Shown: one piece after another, positions 33,490 to 43,199 of the stretch
How the letters are laid out: each line of letters begins with the position of its first letter
Numbering within the stretch: position 1 is the first letter of the stretch
Assembly (NCBI RefSeq): GCF_030283145.1
Contig: NZ_JASNWE010000002.1
Coordinates: 930,001-994,000 of the forward strand
Direction of reading: 5' to 3'
DNA from: Actinomadura xylanilytica
Lineage (GTDB): Bacteria; Actinomycetota; Actinomycetes; Streptosporangiales; Streptosporangiaceae
Length of the DNA: 64,000 nucleotides
Translations under genes and position numbers: made by a program
Notes under the pieces: model-generated
Seen by the model: the letters and a program-made list of their open reading frames with translations, nothing else
Told to the model about the DNA's origin: nothing
The model's database searches: none

Positions 33490-35626
33490 ACGCGACCGAC
33501 AGGATCACCACGCCGGAGTCGTTCGCCAGCGTGCCGACCACCCCCACGGTCAGCGCGCCCAGCATCGCGGGACGCATCGTCTCGCTGTGCTCGTAGGCCT
33601 TGTGCAGCAGCGAGACCCGCCACCGGGCCGGCCGTGCCAGCACGAAGAACAGGAAGCCGACCGCCCCGGCGAGCGCGATCGTGAACGGCCAGTAGCCCAG
33701 GCTGCTGATCATCGCCGTGAACTTGCGCGCCACGACGTCGCCGGCGTCGCCGGACATCAGGTCGCGCCAGAACCGGCCCAGGTGCGTCGGGTTGGCGCTG
33801 TGCGAGTTCTGGTACGAGATCGCCAGCACCAGCGCGGCGCCGGCCAGGCAGAACAGCCCGAGCTTCCACAGCGAGACCCGCTTGCCCGCGACCATCATGC
33901 CGAGTATCGCGAAGGCGGGCACCATCGCCAGCACGCCGCCGAAGTCGGCGCCCCAGGGGGGCAGCCCGTCGACCGCGACCGCGAACACGCCGATCGCCGC
34001 GACGGCCGCGACGGCGAGCCCGCGGCGGCCCGCCCGCAGCGGGTACTCCGACAGCCACGCCGCGGTGAGGACCGCCGCGACCGCGAACAGCGCGAACGCC
34101 TGGTTGCCGAACCCGTAGAAGCGGCCCGCGATCAGCGCCGTGTAGCCCATCAGCGAGTTGAGCTGGAGGCTGGACCCGCTCATCACGTCCAGCGCGAGGA
34201 CCAGTGCAGTCACCCCGGTGATCACCAGTCCGGGCGCGATCGGGGAGCGGCGCCACGGCCCGATCAGCGCGCTCCCGGCCAGCAGCGCGCTGAACCCGAG
34301 CACGGTGCCGATCAGCACCGGCGTGGGGTGCAGGGCCTGCCACCACGGCAGCAGCCCGGCGAGGAACGAGGCGCCCGGCGCCGCTCCCCCGATCAGCGCG
34401 ATCACCCGCGTCCAGCCGAGGATGCGGGCCCGCGACTGCGGACGGTCGTTCAGCCGGCGCAGCGCCAGCGCGGCGATGCCGTACAGCAGGAGCTGGGTGC
34501 CGAACAGCACCCAGTAGAACGATCCCTGGACGGCGCGGATCGCCTGCGCGGCGACGTCCTCCTCCACCAGCGAGTCGACCCGGTCGGCGGTCGGGGCCTC
34601 GTCGGCCTCGGACCGCCAGGGCGACCCGACGGCCTGCTTGGGGTCGGCGAGGCCGAGCAGCTTCAGCGTGGTCGCGGTGACGTCGGTGAGGGTGACCATG
34701 CCGGGCTGCCGGGTGGCGCTGGAGGTGAGGAAGCCCGGCCCGTACTTCAGGCCCGGGTCTCCCCCGCCGGCGCCGCGCGCGATGGCCACCCGCAGGTGCG
34801 GCTGGACGCTGGTGTCGGACAGTCCCGCGACGAGCACCGTGGTGTCGGCCGGGATCCCGGCCAGCACCTGCCCGACGCGGCGGTCGACGGCGGACGCGGC
34901 GGCGGCGCGCTTGGCGTGCTCCAGCGGGACCTGGTCGCCGTGCGGGTCGACGCCCGCGTCCAGGTAGGCGCGGAACATGTCGTCGATGTCGACGGCGGCG
35001 AGCCGGCAGCGCGACCAGTCCTCGGCGGTCGCCTTGTCGGGGGAGGCGAGGTAGCGGTCGACGCGGCCCGCGCCGTCGGCGAGCCCGAACACGGCGCCCG
35101 GCCCGACCGCCAGCGTGCAGCCGCCCGCGGTGTGGACCGCGTCGCCGAGCAGCCCGCTCTGGGCGTGGTAGGTGGTGCGCGCGTTGTCGTCCTTGATGGC
35201 GGGCCAGCCGGGCGCGACGGCGCCGCCCGCGGGCGGCGGGCCGGTCGGGGAGGGCTGGCCGGCGACGATCGGGGACGAGGGGAGCGCGCAGTCGCCGTGC
35301 GCGAGCCTGGACCGCTGCCCGGCCGACACCGTCAGCCAGCCGTCGGTCGGGCAGGTGTTCACCCTGGTGGTGCGGATGCTCAGCCCGGCGCCCGACCCCT
35401 GCCCGGTCAGCCTCCACAGCTCGGGGGTGTCGCCGGCGGTGACGTCGCTCCACATCAGCCCGGGAATCCCGATGATCACCGTGCGGCCCTCGATGCCCGC
35501 GGCGCCGGGTGTCCGGCCTGCCGCGGCGGGGTTTTCGGCGGCGAGCGCGGGGGTGATCGAGACGCAGGTGAAAAGTGTGATGAGGGTGGCGATGAACATG
35601 CCAATGCCTGCCCCCCGCCGCGTCAT
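33371..35626 (-). CDS. Large membrane protein with alkaline-phosphatase-like extracytoplasmic domain
   Basis: A 751-residue protein. A signal peptide (FIATLITLFTCVSITPALA) leads into an outer domain of about 350 residues with the alkaline-phosphatase-like beginning VIIGIPGLMWSDV, CPTDGWLTVSAG and later VLVAGLSDT. The C-terminal half has about nine membrane helices. No catalytic metal set can be confirmed by eye. It is embedded among glycosyltransferase genes, so a role in envelope polymer modification is likely but inferred. The C-terminal coding end overlaps the convergent GT-C gene by 119 bases. Confidence 0.7.
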   Translation of the reverse strand: MTRRGAGIGMFIATLITLFTCVSITPALAAENPAAAGRTPGAAGIEGRTVIIGIPGLMWSDVTAGDTPELWRLTGQGSGAGLSIRTTRVNTCPTDGWLTVSAGQRSRLAHGDCALPSSPIVAGQPSPTGPPPAGGAVAPGWPAIKDDNARTTYHAQSGLLGDAVHTAGGCTLAVGPGAVFGLADGAGRVDRYLASPDKATAEDWSRCRLAAVDIDDMFRAYLDAGVDPHGDQVPLEHAKRAAAASAVDRRVGQVLAGIPADTTVLVAGLSDTSVQPHLRVAIARGAGGGDPGLKYGPGFLTSSATRQPGMVTLTDVTATTLKLLGLADPKQAVGSPWRSEADEAPTADRVDSLVEEDVAAQAIRAVQGSFYWVLFGTQLLLYGIAALALRRLNDRPQSRARILGWTRVIALIGGAAPGASFLAGLLPWWQALHPTPVLIGTVLGFSALLAGSALIGPWRRSPIAPGLVITGVTALVLALDVMSGSSLQLNSLMGYTALIAGRFYGFGNQAFALFAVAAVLTAAWLSEYPLRAGRRGLAVAAVAAIGVFAVAVDGLPPWGADFGGVLAMVPAFAILGMMVAGKRVSLWKLGLFCLAGAALVLAISYQNSHSANPTHLGRFWRDLMSGDAGDVVARKFTAMISSLGYWPFTIALAGAVGFLFFVLARPARWRVSLLHKAYEHSETMRPAMLGALTVGVVGTLANDSGVVILSVAFSLAIPLMLAASVRSLELDLDAEGRSRSERPEPPSVPAE

Positions 35627-35792
35627 GGGGTTCAGGTTACACAGGGTGCACCACTGCCGCCGAAGATCTCCAGTGGCCCGGAATCGGTGCGATGTCCGTT
35701 CTCGCGGTGCCTATCCTGCTTCCCGACCAGTGGCCCCGGTGAGTATGCGGGCTCAGAAGGCCATAGCGGCCCGCTTACGCGAGGATGAGGGC

Positions 35793-37202
35793 ATGCGTGG
35801 AGGCAGCGAGGCCGGCGGGGACCCCGGTTCCCCGCGGTCGGGACGGTGGGGGAGGCCGGCGGATCTGCTGATTCTGCTGGCCGGGATCGCTCTCGCGGTG
35901 GCGGCGGTGTCGCCGATCGTCGTCCGGTGGCTCGGCAACCCGCCCGACCAGCGGCTGGTCGACCTGGAGGTCTACCGCGACGGCGGCGCCGCGGCGCTGC
36001 GCGGCGCCCCGCTCTACGACGTGCTCACCCAGCCGCCGCAGTTCCTGCCGTTCACCTACCCGCCGTTCGCCGCGCTGCTGGCGGTGCCGTTCACGCTGCT
36101 CCCCTGGCAGGCGTCGCAGTGGGGATGGACGCTGCTGCTGTACGGGGCGCTGCTGATCGTCATCGGGTACTCGTTCCGGGACCTGATCCGCCGTGCCGGG
36201 CGCTGGGCGCCGCTCGCCATGGGAGTGCTGGCGGGCGCGGGCGCATGGCTGGTGCCGGTGTTCGACCAGGTCAGGTTCGGGCAGGTCGGGCTGATCCTGA
36301 TGGCGCTGTGCCTGGCCGACTGCTGCACTCGCTCGCCGCGGTGGCCGCGCGGGCTGCTCATCGGCCTCGCCATCGCGATCAAGCTGGTGCCGGGCGTCTT
36401 CCTCATCTACTTCCTGATCACCGGCCGCCGGGACGCCGCCCGCAACGCGGTGTTCACGGCCGCGGCGGCGTCGCTGGGCGCGTTCGCGGTGCTGCCGTCC
36501 GACTCGGTCGACTACTGGTTCGGGGCGCTGCTGGAGGGCGGCGACCGCACCGGCGCGGTCAACGGCACCACCAACCAGGCGATCAACGGCATCGTCGCGC
36601 GGATCCTGCCGGAGGGCCCGTTCAGGTCGCTGGTGTGGCTGATCCTCGCGCTCCTCATGGCGTACTACGGCTTCAAGCTGGCCCGCCGCGCCACCTTGGC
36701 CGCCGACCGCCTCGCCGGCAAGGACGGCCGCGCAGGGACGGGCCGCGCAGGGACGGGCCGCGCGGAGGGGACCGACTACCTCGCCGCGGCCGATCGGCTG
36801 TCCGGCCCGGACGCCTACAGCCTGCTCCTCGCCGGGACCGCGATCGTGGGGCTGCTCTCGGTCCTGCTGTCCCCTGTGGGATGGATTCACCATCTTGTCT
36901 GGATGATTGCGGTCATCGGGGCTTTGGTGGGAGATGGTCGAGACACGCGAAGATGTCTGCTGGGGGCGGGCGTCTGGCTCTACTTTCTCTTCCCGCTGCC
37001 CTGGTGGGGGACCCGGCTGCTCGGCCCGGACCACGGCTTGATCTCAATGTTCATCGGGCGTGTGGTCCAGGATCTGTTCGGCGCCGCGGCGATCATCCTG
37101 ATCCTGGTGCTGGGCAACTGGCTGGTGAACCGGCTGGCCGCCGCCGATGATCGGGAGGATGCCGGGCGTCGCGGGGCCGAGGTGGGTACGCTCGCCCCGT
37201 GA
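35793..37202 (+). CDS. GT87-family membrane glycosyltransferase (DUF2029-like)
   Basis: A 469-residue multi-pass protein of the GT-C type like PimE. The catalytic Asp is expected in VDLEVYRDGG on the first outer loop; TYPPFAALLAVPFTLLPW and AIAIKLVPGVF follow. It probably moves a mannose from polyprenyl-phosphate to an envelope glycolipid. The ATG is preferred for AGGATGAGGG upstream; an ATG 16 codons earlier is possible. A short triplicated GRAGTGRA region occurs in the cytoplasmic loop. Its stop overlaps the DUF4446 start by one base. Confidence 0.8.
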   Translation: MRGGSEAGGDPGSPRSGRWGRPADLLILLAGIALAVAAVSPIVVRWLGNPPDQRLVDLEVYRDGGAAALRGAPLYDVLTQPPQFLPFTYPPFAALLAVPFTLLPWQASQWGWTLLLYGALLIVIGYSFRDLIRRAGRWAPLAMGVLAGAGAWLVPVFDQVRFGQVGLILMALCLADCCTRSPRWPRGLLIGLAIAIKLVPGVFLIYFLITGRRDAARNAVFTAAAASLGAFAVLPSDSVDYWFGALLEGGDRTGAVNGTTNQAINGIVARILPEGPFRSLVWLILALLMAYYGFKLARRATLAADRLAGKDGRAGTGRAGTGRAEGTDYLAAADRLSGPDAYSLLLAGTAIVGLLSVLLSPVGWIHHLVWMIAVIGALVGDGRDTRRCLLGAGVWLYFLFPLPWWGTRLLGPDHGLISMFIGRVVQDLFGAAAIILILVLGNWLVNRLAAADDREDAGRRGAEVGTLAP

Positions 37203-37657
37203 TGCTTGTCGCGGTGGCCGTCGCCGGTCTGGTGGCCGGGGTGGCCGGGCTGTCCATCGCGGTGGTGGCCCACAACCGGGCCAACCAGGTCGTCGAGGAG
37301 TGCGCCGAGGTGCTCCGCCGGCAGTTGCAGGTCGCCAGCGGTGCCATCGACGGTCGGGCGCTGCGCGACCTGGCCATCGTGCACTACGACGCCCTCAAGG
37401 AGATGTCGGGCAACCGCTCGTTCTCGCTCGCCCTGGTCAACGCCGGGGGCACCGGCGTGGTGATCAGCTCGATCAACGGGCGCACCGAGACCCGGACCTA
37501 CGCCAAGGTGGTCCGCGACGGGCATCCGATCGAGCTGCTCTCCCCCGAGGAGAACCAGGCGCTGCGCGCCGCGCGGCTCGGCAAGGGCCCGGTGGTCACC
37601 ATGGACGACCCGCTGCCCGACTTCGGGGGCGCCCGCACGCCCTCCACAAGCGCCTGA
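37202..37657 (+). CDS. DUF4446 family protein
   Basis: A 151-residue protein with one N-terminal membrane helix (VAVAVAGLVAGVAGLSIAVV) and a cytoplasmic domain with the DUF4446 signature VVISSINGRTETRTYAK and LLSPEE. The function of the family is unknown. It is translationally coupled to the GT87 gene (TGATG), so it may work with it. A hairpin terminator follows directly. Confidence 0.82.
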   Translation: MLVAVAVAGLVAGVAGLSIAVVAHNRANQVVEECAEVLRRQLQVASGAIDGRALRDLAIVHYDALKEMSGNRSFSLALVNAGGTGVVISSINGRTETRTYAKVVRDGHPIELLSPEENQALRAARLGKGPVVTMDDPLPDFGGARTPSTSA

Positions 37658-37659
37658 AC

Positions 37660-37684
37660 GGGCCCGGAGCCGTCCTCCGGGCCC
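37660..37684 (+). terminator. Terminator after the glycosyltransferase operon
   Basis: A perfect 10-bp stem GGGCCCGGAG/CTCCGGGCCC with a 5-base loop follows three bases after the DUF4446 stop. Confidence 0.7.
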
Positions 37685-37719
37685 ACCTGAATTGCGGCGG
37701 GCCGTAAACTCGTTCACTA

Positions 37720-37733
37720 GACGTGTTCACGTC
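37720..37733 (+). promoter_or_regulatory. Inverted repeat in the pheA leader
   Basis: GACGTG-TT-CACGTC lies about 60 bases before the pheA start, just after a TAAACT -10-like element. A regulator binding site is possible but not identified. Confidence 0.35.
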
Positions 37734-37794
37734 TCGTCCCGCCCTTGCGCGCCTTGCGCGGGCGGCCCGTCCGACACGAACCCCGGGGGATCTT

Positions 37795-38733
37795 GTGACC
37801 GGTGACAGCCGTTCCAGGAACTACGCCTATCTGGGCCCCCAGGGCACCTTCACCGAGGCCGCGCTCCAGTCCCTGCCCGACTCCGCCGGAGGCGTGCACC
37901 TGCCGTACGCGACCGTCCCGGCCGTGCTCGACGCGCTGCGCCGCGACGAGGTCGAGGCCGCCGTCGTCGCGCTGGAGAACTCCGTCGAGGGCTCGGTGCC
38001 GACCACCCTCGACGAGTTGTCCACCGGCGAGCCGCTCCAGATCGTCGGCGAGGTGCACCTGCCGGTGTCGTTCGCGCTGCTCGTCCGGCCCGGCACCGCG
38101 CTCGCCGACGTCAAGACCGTCGCCTCGCACCCGCACGCGCAGCCGCAGTGCCGCCGCTGGCTGGGCGAGCACACCCCGCATGCCGAGTGGCGCGCCGCGA
38201 CGTCCAACGCCGAGGCCGCCCAGCACGTCGCCGACGGCCACTACGATGCCGCGCTCGCCGGGGCGTTCGCCGCCGCCCGCTACGGCCTCACCGTCCTGGC
38301 CGAGGACATCCACGACGTCGCCGACGCCGTCACCCGGTTCGTCGCGCTGCGTCGCCCCGGTCCCTCTCCCCTGCCGACCGGCGCCGACCGCACCACCGTG
38401 GTCGCCTTCATCGGCGAGGACCACCCGGGGGCGCTGCTGGAGATCCTCACCGAGTTCTCCGTCCGGGGCATCAACCTCACCCTGATCCAGTCGCGCCCGA
38501 CCGGCGCGGGCCTCGGCTCGTACCTGTTCTGGATGGACTTCGAGGGCCACATCGACGACGCCCGCGTGGGAGAGGCGCTGATGGGACTGCGCCGCATCTG
38601 CGCCGACGTGCGCTTCCTGGGGTCCTACCCGCGTGCCGACCAGGCCCGCCCCGAGATCCGCCGGGGCACCCATGACGCCGACTTCACCGAGGCGGGCGCC
38701 TGGCTGGAAGCCGTCCGCACCGGCCACGCCTGA
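37795..38733 (+). CDS. pheA: Prephenate dehydratase
   Basis: A 312-residue monofunctional enzyme that converts prephenate to phenylpyruvate in phenylalanine synthesis. The catalytic domain begins YLGPQGTFTEAAL and includes ENSVEGSV and the VTRFVAL motif (the TRF element). A C-terminal ACT domain (VVAFIGEDHPGALLEIL) with the IQSRPT ligand loop (usual ESRP) confers feedback inhibition by phenylalanine. GTG start has GGGGGATCTT upstream. No chorismate mutase is fused. Confidence 0.92.
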   Translation: MTGDSRSRNYAYLGPQGTFTEAALQSLPDSAGGVHLPYATVPAVLDALRRDEVEAAVVALENSVEGSVPTTLDELSTGEPLQIVGEVHLPVSFALLVRPGTALADVKTVASHPHAQPQCRRWLGEHTPHAEWRAATSNAEAAQHVADGHYDAALAGAFAAARYGLTVLAEDIHDVADAVTRFVALRRPGPSPLPTGADRTTVVAFIGEDHPGALLEILTEFSVRGINLTLIQSRPTGAGLGSYLFWMDFEGHIDDARVGEALMGLRRICADVRFLGSYPRADQARPEIRRGTHDADFTEAGAWLEAVRTGHA

Positions 38734-38806
38734 CACTCCGGGCACCGGTACCAGGCGGCCCGGCGGGGTCCGCGCCGCATCGGCCCGCGCGCCATATGCT
38801 GCCGGG

Positions 38807-39613
38807 ATGGCCACCGATTTCGATGTCTATGAGCGCGAGCTGTGGGCGGGACGCGCGCCCGCGTACGAGCGCGGGTTCGCCCGGCTGACCGACCACATCG
38901 CCGGTCCGCTGCTGGACGCGGCGGGCGTCGGAGCGGGGACGCGGGTCCTGGACGTCGGCACGGGGCCCGGCGTGGTCTCGGCGCGGGCGGCCGGGCGCGG
39001 CGCCGAGGTGTCGGCGATGGACGCCGACCCGCTGATGGCCGAGACGGCGGCGCGCAACGTCCCGGGGCTCGACGCCCGGGTCGCGATCCTGCCGGACGTG
39101 CCGTTCGCCGACGGGTCCTTCGACGCGGTCGCGGGCAACTTCGTGATCAACCATGTGGGCGATCCGGGCGCGGCCCTCACCGCGCTGCGCCGGGTGCTGC
39201 GGCCCGCCGGGCGGCTGGCGCTGACCTGCTGGGTGATGCCGGGCGTGGGAGCGCTCGCAGTGGTCCGCGACGCCCTCGACGAGGCCGGGGTGCCGTGGCC
39301 GGACGACATCCCGCCGGCCCCGTTCCTGGAGCACGGCGAGCGCGCGGCGTTCGGGCGGCTCGTCGCGGCGGCGGGCTACAGCGCCGTCGAGGTCGAGGAC
39401 GTGCTCTGGGAGCACGCCGTCGATCCGGACGAGTGGTGGGAGACCTGCGCCCTGGGCGGGGTCGGCAGCAACGGCGTCGTCGTCGGGCGGCAGGACGAGC
39501 CGACCCTCGCCCGCGTCAAGGCCGCCTACGACGGGATCGTCGCCCGGTTCGTCCGGCCCGACGGAAAGGTCTCCCTGCCCGCCCACGCCCTGCTGGCCCG
39601 CGCGACCCGCTGA
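38807..39613 (+). CDS. Class I SAM-dependent methyltransferase (UbiE/type 11)
   Basis: A 268-residue cytosolic methyltransferase. Motif I is [16 protein letters not shown], motif II has [18 protein letters not shown] and motif [16 protein letters not shown]. The type-11 fold acts on small molecules. The ATG lies six bases after TATGCT (leaderless). It stands between pheA and serS without an operon link. Substrate unknown. Confidence 0.85.
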   Translation: MATDFDVYERELWAGRAPAYERGFARLTDHIAGPLLDAAGVGAGTRVLDVGTGPGVVSARAAGRGAEVSAMDADPLMAETAARNVPGLDARVAILPDVPFADGSFDAVAGNFVINHVGDPGAALTALRRVLRPAGRLALTCWVMPGVGALAVVRDALDEAGVPWPDDIPPAPFLEHGERAAFGRLVAAAGYSAVEVEDVLWEHAVDPDEWWETCALGGVGSNGVVVGRQDEPTLARVKAAYDGIVARFVRPDGKVSLPAHALLARATR

Positions 39614-39692
39614 CCACCGCCTTCCCGGGCCCGCCGGTGCGGGGGGCGATACTCGCGCGCGAAGCGGGCCCGGCACCGGTAGCCTCGGGTCT

Positions 39693-40952
39693 GTGATTGA
39701 CCTGCGAGCTCTTCGAGAGGATCCCGAGCGGTTGCGCGTCTCCCAGCGCGCCCGCGGTGAGGATGAGGCCGTCGTCGACACCCTGCTCGACCTGGACGGA
39801 CGGCGGCGTTCCGCGCTGACGTCGTTCGAGCAGATGCGTGCCGAGCAGAAGAGTTTCGGCAAGTCGGTGTCCCGGGCGCAAGGCGACGAGCGGCAGGAGC
39901 TGCTGGCGCGCGCCAAGGAGCTCGCGCAGCAGGTCAAGGCGGCCGAGGCCGAGGCCGACCGGCTCGGCGGCGAGCTCGACGCGCTGCTCAGGGCCGTCCC
40001 CAACCTCATCGAGGAGGGCGCCCCCGCCGGCGGTGAGCAGGACTTCGTCGTCCTCGAACACGTCGGCGAGCCGCCCGCGTTCGACTTCACCCCCAAGGAC
40101 CACCTGGAACTCGGCGAGAGCCTCGGCGCGATCGACATGGAGCGCGGCGCCAAGGTCGCGGGGGCGCGCTTCTACTACCTGACCGGCGTGGGCGCGCGGC
40201 TCCAGTACGCCCTGCTCAACCTGGCGATGGAGCAGGCCGTCGAGGCGGGCTTCGTGCCCATGTACCCGCCGGTGCTGGTCAAGCCCGAGGCGATGGAGGG
40301 CACCGGGTTCCTCGGCGCGCACGCCGCCGAGGTCTACCAGCTCGCCCAGGAGGAGCTGTACCTGGTCGGCACCTCCGAGGTGCCGCTCGCCGCGTACCAC
40401 ATGAACGAGATCATCGACGCGCTGCCGCGGCGGTACGCGGCGTGGTCGTCCTGCTTCCGGCGCGAGGCCGGGTCGTACGGCAAGGACACCCGCGGCATCA
40501 TCCGGGTGCACCAGTTCGACAAGATCGAGATGTTCTCCTACTGCGACCCGGCGGACGCCCACCAGGAGCATCTGCGGCTGCTGGAGTGGGAGAAGGAGAT
40601 GCTCGCCAAGGTCGAGCTCCCGTACCGGGTGATCGACGTGGCGGCCGGCGACCTCGGCGCGAGCGCGGCGCGCAAGTACGACTGCGAGGCGTGGGTGCCG
40701 ACGCAGGAGACCTACCGCGAGGTGACCTCGACCTCGAACTGCACCGAGTTCCAGGCGCGGCGGCTGTCGGTGCGGCACCGCGACGCCGACGGCAGGAACC
40801 AGCCGGTCGCGACGCTGAACGGCACGCTCGCCACCACCCGCTGGATGGTCGCGATCCTGGAGAACCACCAGCAGGCCGACGGTTCGGTGCGGGTGCCGAA
40901 GGCCCTCCAGAAGTTCCTGGGCCTGGAGGTCCTGGAGCCCGTCAAGCGCTGA
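39693..40952 (+). CDS. serS: Seryl-tRNA synthetase
   Basis: A 419-residue class II synthetase. The N-terminal long antiparallel coiled coil (about 30-100) contacts the tRNA-Ser long arm. Motif 2 reads [16 protein letters not shown] and motif 3 [17 protein letters not shown]. It charges tRNA-Ser; two tRNA-Ser genes also occur in this window. GTG start is seven bases after TAGCCT (leaderless), and the start at [12 protein letters not shown] matches the family. Confidence 0.95.
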   Translation: MIDLRALREDPERLRVSQRARGEDEAVVDTLLDLDGRRRSALTSFEQMRAEQKSFGKSVSRAQGDERQELLARAKELAQQVKAAEAEADRLGGELDALLRAVPNLIEEGAPAGGEQDFVVLEHVGEPPAFDFTPKDHLELGESLGAIDMERGAKVAGARFYYLTGVGARLQYALLNLAMEQAVEAGFVPMYPPVLVKPEAMEGTGFLGAHAAEVYQLAQEELYLVGTSEVPLAAYHMNEIIDALPRRYAAWSSCFRREAGSYGKDTRGIIRVHQFDKIEMFSYCDPADAHQEHLRLLEWEKEMLAKVELPYRVIDVAAGDLGASAARKYDCEAWVPTQETYREVTSTSNCTEFQARRLSVRHRDADGRNQPVATLNGTLATTRWMVAILENHQQADGSVRVPKALQKFLGLEVLEPVKR

Positions 40953-40973
40953 GCACTCTGTTGAGCACTCCGC

Positions 40974-41001
40974 GGGGGCGTCGCCGGTGGGCGGCGCCCC
41001 C
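40974..41001. terminator. Terminator between serS and the phosphatase
   Basis: A 12-bp stem GGGGGCGTCGCC with GGCGGCGCCCCC (one G-T pair) and a short loop serves the convergent genes. Confidence 0.65.
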
Positions 41002-41033
41002 TTGGCGTCCGGACGGGCCGTGAGGGTGCCGCC

Positions 41034-42014
41034 TCAGCGCAGCAGGCGGCTGCGCAGGGCGCCCTTCGTGGCGGCGTCGATCCCGAGCCCCTTGGTGAGG
41101 AACGCGTCGAAGGTCCCGTAGTCCTGCTCGATCTGGTCGAACGCGGCGTCCAGGTAGGCGGCCCGTACGGTCAGCAGCGGCTCGACCAGGGACGGGTCGA
41201 GGCCGTACTTCTTCAGCTCGGCGAGCGTGGCAGCGTTCTGCTCGGCGAGCTCCCGGTTGGAGCGCAGGTAGTCGGCGTACACCCGGGCGCGGTCCACGCC
41301 CAGCGCGGTCAGCAGGATCGCGGTCATCGTGCCGGTCCGGTCCTTGCCCGCGGAGCAGTGGTAGAGCACCGGGCCCCGGCCGGCCGCGATGCGCCGCAGC
41401 GCGGCGGCGAACCGCCGCCGCGAGTCCGGATCGTGGACGAACCCCCGGTACGACAGCGCCACGAGTGCCGCGGGCTTGTCCTCGGCCAGGATCGCCTTGA
41501 GCAGTTCGGGCCCAAGATCCAGTAGCGCCGGTGAGGCGGGGTTGATCGGCGCGGCGATGGCGGCGACGCCCGCGGGCAGCCGGTCGGGGCCGCTCCCGAA
41601 CGCCTCGATCTCGGCCCGGAAGTCCACGGCGGCGGTCAGCCCGAGGCGGCCGAGCGCGGCGACGCCCGCGGGGGTGACGCCGCTGAGCGACGCCGACCGG
41701 TAGACCAGCCCCTGCCGCACGTGCCGTCCGCCGCGCACCGGATAGCCGCCCACGTCCCGCACGTTCACCGCCCCGTCGACCTGGATCACCCTGACCGCGG
41801 CCGGGACGGTCGAGGACGCCGAGGCAAGGCCGGCCGCGTTGGCCGTGCCAGTCGTGCCAGTCGTGCCAGTCGTGCCAGTCGCGGCGGACGCGAGTGCGGC
41901 AGGCGCGGGCGCGGCGGGGGCCGGCGCGGCGGAGGCGGTGGCGGGTACGGCGAGGACGAGCGCGACGACGGCGGTGAGGGCGGCCGTCAGTGATCGGGGA
42001 GTGGGCGAGGGCAT
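41034..42014 (-). CDS. Secreted tyrosine/serine protein phosphatase
   Basis: A 326-residue exported phosphatase. A signal peptide (LTAALTAVVALVLAVPATASA) is followed by an Ala/Pro and TGTTGTTGTTG linker with short tandem DNA repeats, then a DSP-type domain starting GAVNVRDVGGYPVRGG. The catalytic loop is HCSAGKDRTG (Cys nucleophile). Relatives include the mycobacterial PtpB type (triple-specificity phosphatases), which act on phosphotyrosine or phosphoinositides. It may also be an inositol-phosphate enzyme. Single gene. Confidence 0.85.
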   Translation of the reverse strand: MPSPTPRSLTAALTAVVALVLAVPATASAAPAPAAPAPAALASAATGTTGTTGTTGTANAAGLASASSTVPAAVRVIQVDGAVNVRDVGGYPVRGGRHVRQGLVYRSASLSGVTPAGVAALGRLGLTAAVDFRAEIEAFGSGPDRLPAGVAAIAAPINPASPALLDLGPELLKAILAEDKPAALVALSYRGFVHDPDSRRRFAAALRRIAAGRGPVLYHCSAGKDRTGTMTAILLTALGVDRARVYADYLRSNRELAEQNAATLAELKKYGLDPSLVEPLLTVRAAYLDAAFDQIEQDYGTFDAFLTKGLGIDAATKGALRSRLLR

Positions 42015-42263
42015 CCGTAAACGACCTTCCGCTCAGCGCGATGAACGTGAAGCAGTTTCCAGTACTCGCGCCCGCGGCCGGGGTCCTCCCGGATGCGCCC
42101 CACGGTAGACCGCCGGGTAGATGGTGGAAAGACCCCCTTCGAGATCTATGTGGGCATCGGTGGCCAGCGGTCGCCTAAGGTGTGTCTGAGCTGCCTACGA
42201 CGCCCGTGCCCGCCCCGCGGCGGACGCGATCGGGATCACGACGCGGCGAGACTGGAAGGTGAC

Positions 42264-43070
42264 ATGTCCGAGCCCACGCCGCCGCGCTTGATCGCCACGG
42301 ACCTCGACGGCACGATCGTGCGGTCCGACGGCACCATCTCGGCCCGCACCGTCGCCGCCCTGGCCCAGGTCGAGCGCGCCGGGGCCCTACTGGTCATGGT
42401 GACCGGACGGCCGCCCCGCTGGATGACCGAGATCGCCGCCGCCGTCGACCACCGCGGCATCGCGATCTGCGCCAACGGCGCCGTCGTCTACGACCTGCAC
42501 ACCGAGACCGTGCTGCGGGCCCGCATGATCGAGCCGGACGTGATCGCGGAGGCGGTGGAGCGGCTGCGCGCCGCCGATCCCGAGCTGCGCTTCGCGGTGG
42601 AGTACCCGACCGGATTCGTCTTCGAGGCCCGCTACAACCTGGGCCGCTGGGACGCCGGCGCGCTCGGCGGGCGCCCGGTCGACGGCGAGACGCTGGTCAG
42701 CCGCGGCGGCACCAAGCTGCTGGCCTTCCACCCGAGCGCCGACCCCGACACCCTCGCGGAGCGGGCCGAGAAGGCCGTCGGCGAGCTGGTCACCGTGACC
42801 CACTCGTCCGGACGGGGCCTGCTGGAGATGAGCGCCCAGGGCGTTACCAAGGCCAGCGCGCTGGCCGAGTTCTGCGCCGAGCGGGGCATCCCCGCCTCCG
42901 CCGTCACCGCGTTCGGTGACATGCCCAACGACCTGCCGATGCTCACCTGGGCCGGCACCTCGTACGGCGTCGCCAACGCCCATCCGGCCGTCAAGGCGGC
43001 GGTCACCCACGCCACGGCCCGCAACGACGACGACGGCGTGGCCCAGGTCCTCGAACGCCTCTTCGTCTGA
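42264..43070 (+). CDS. HAD-superfamily Cof-type hydrolase
   Basis: A 268-residue phosphatase with motif I IATDLDGTIV, motif II VMVTGRPP, and motif IV FGDMPNDLPML. The IIB cap identifies the Cof/YbjI type that dephosphorylates sugar phosphates or flavin precursors. ATG has GGAAGGTG upstream. A hairpin follows the stop. Substrate unknown; it does not form an operon with its neighbours. Confidence 0.88.
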   Translation: MSEPTPPRLIATDLDGTIVRSDGTISARTVAALAQVERAGALLVMVTGRPPRWMTEIAAAVDHRGIAICANGAVVYDLHTETVLRARMIEPDVIAEAVERLRAADPELRFAVEYPTGFVFEARYNLGRWDAGALGGRPVDGETLVSRGGTKLLAFHPSADPDTLAERAEKAVGELVTVTHSSGRGLLEMSAQGVTKASALAEFCAERGIPASAVTAFGDMPNDLPMLTWAGTSYGVANAHPAVKAAVTHATARNDDDGVAQVLERLFV

Positions 43071-43083
43071 CGGGGCCCTGGAC

Positions 43084-43109
43084 GGACCGGCCCTTCTCAG
43101 GGTCGGTCC
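43084..43109 (+). terminator. Hairpin terminator
   Basis: GGACCGGCCC pairs with GGGTCGGTCC (one G-T pair), 14 bases after the hydrolase stop. Confidence 0.55.
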
Positions 43110-43199
43110 GACCGGCAGGGCGGGAGCCATGGCGGACGGGCGGGCCGAGAACGTGACGGCCCGCGCCCGCCTACAGGTGACCGCCTAACAGGTGTCCGC

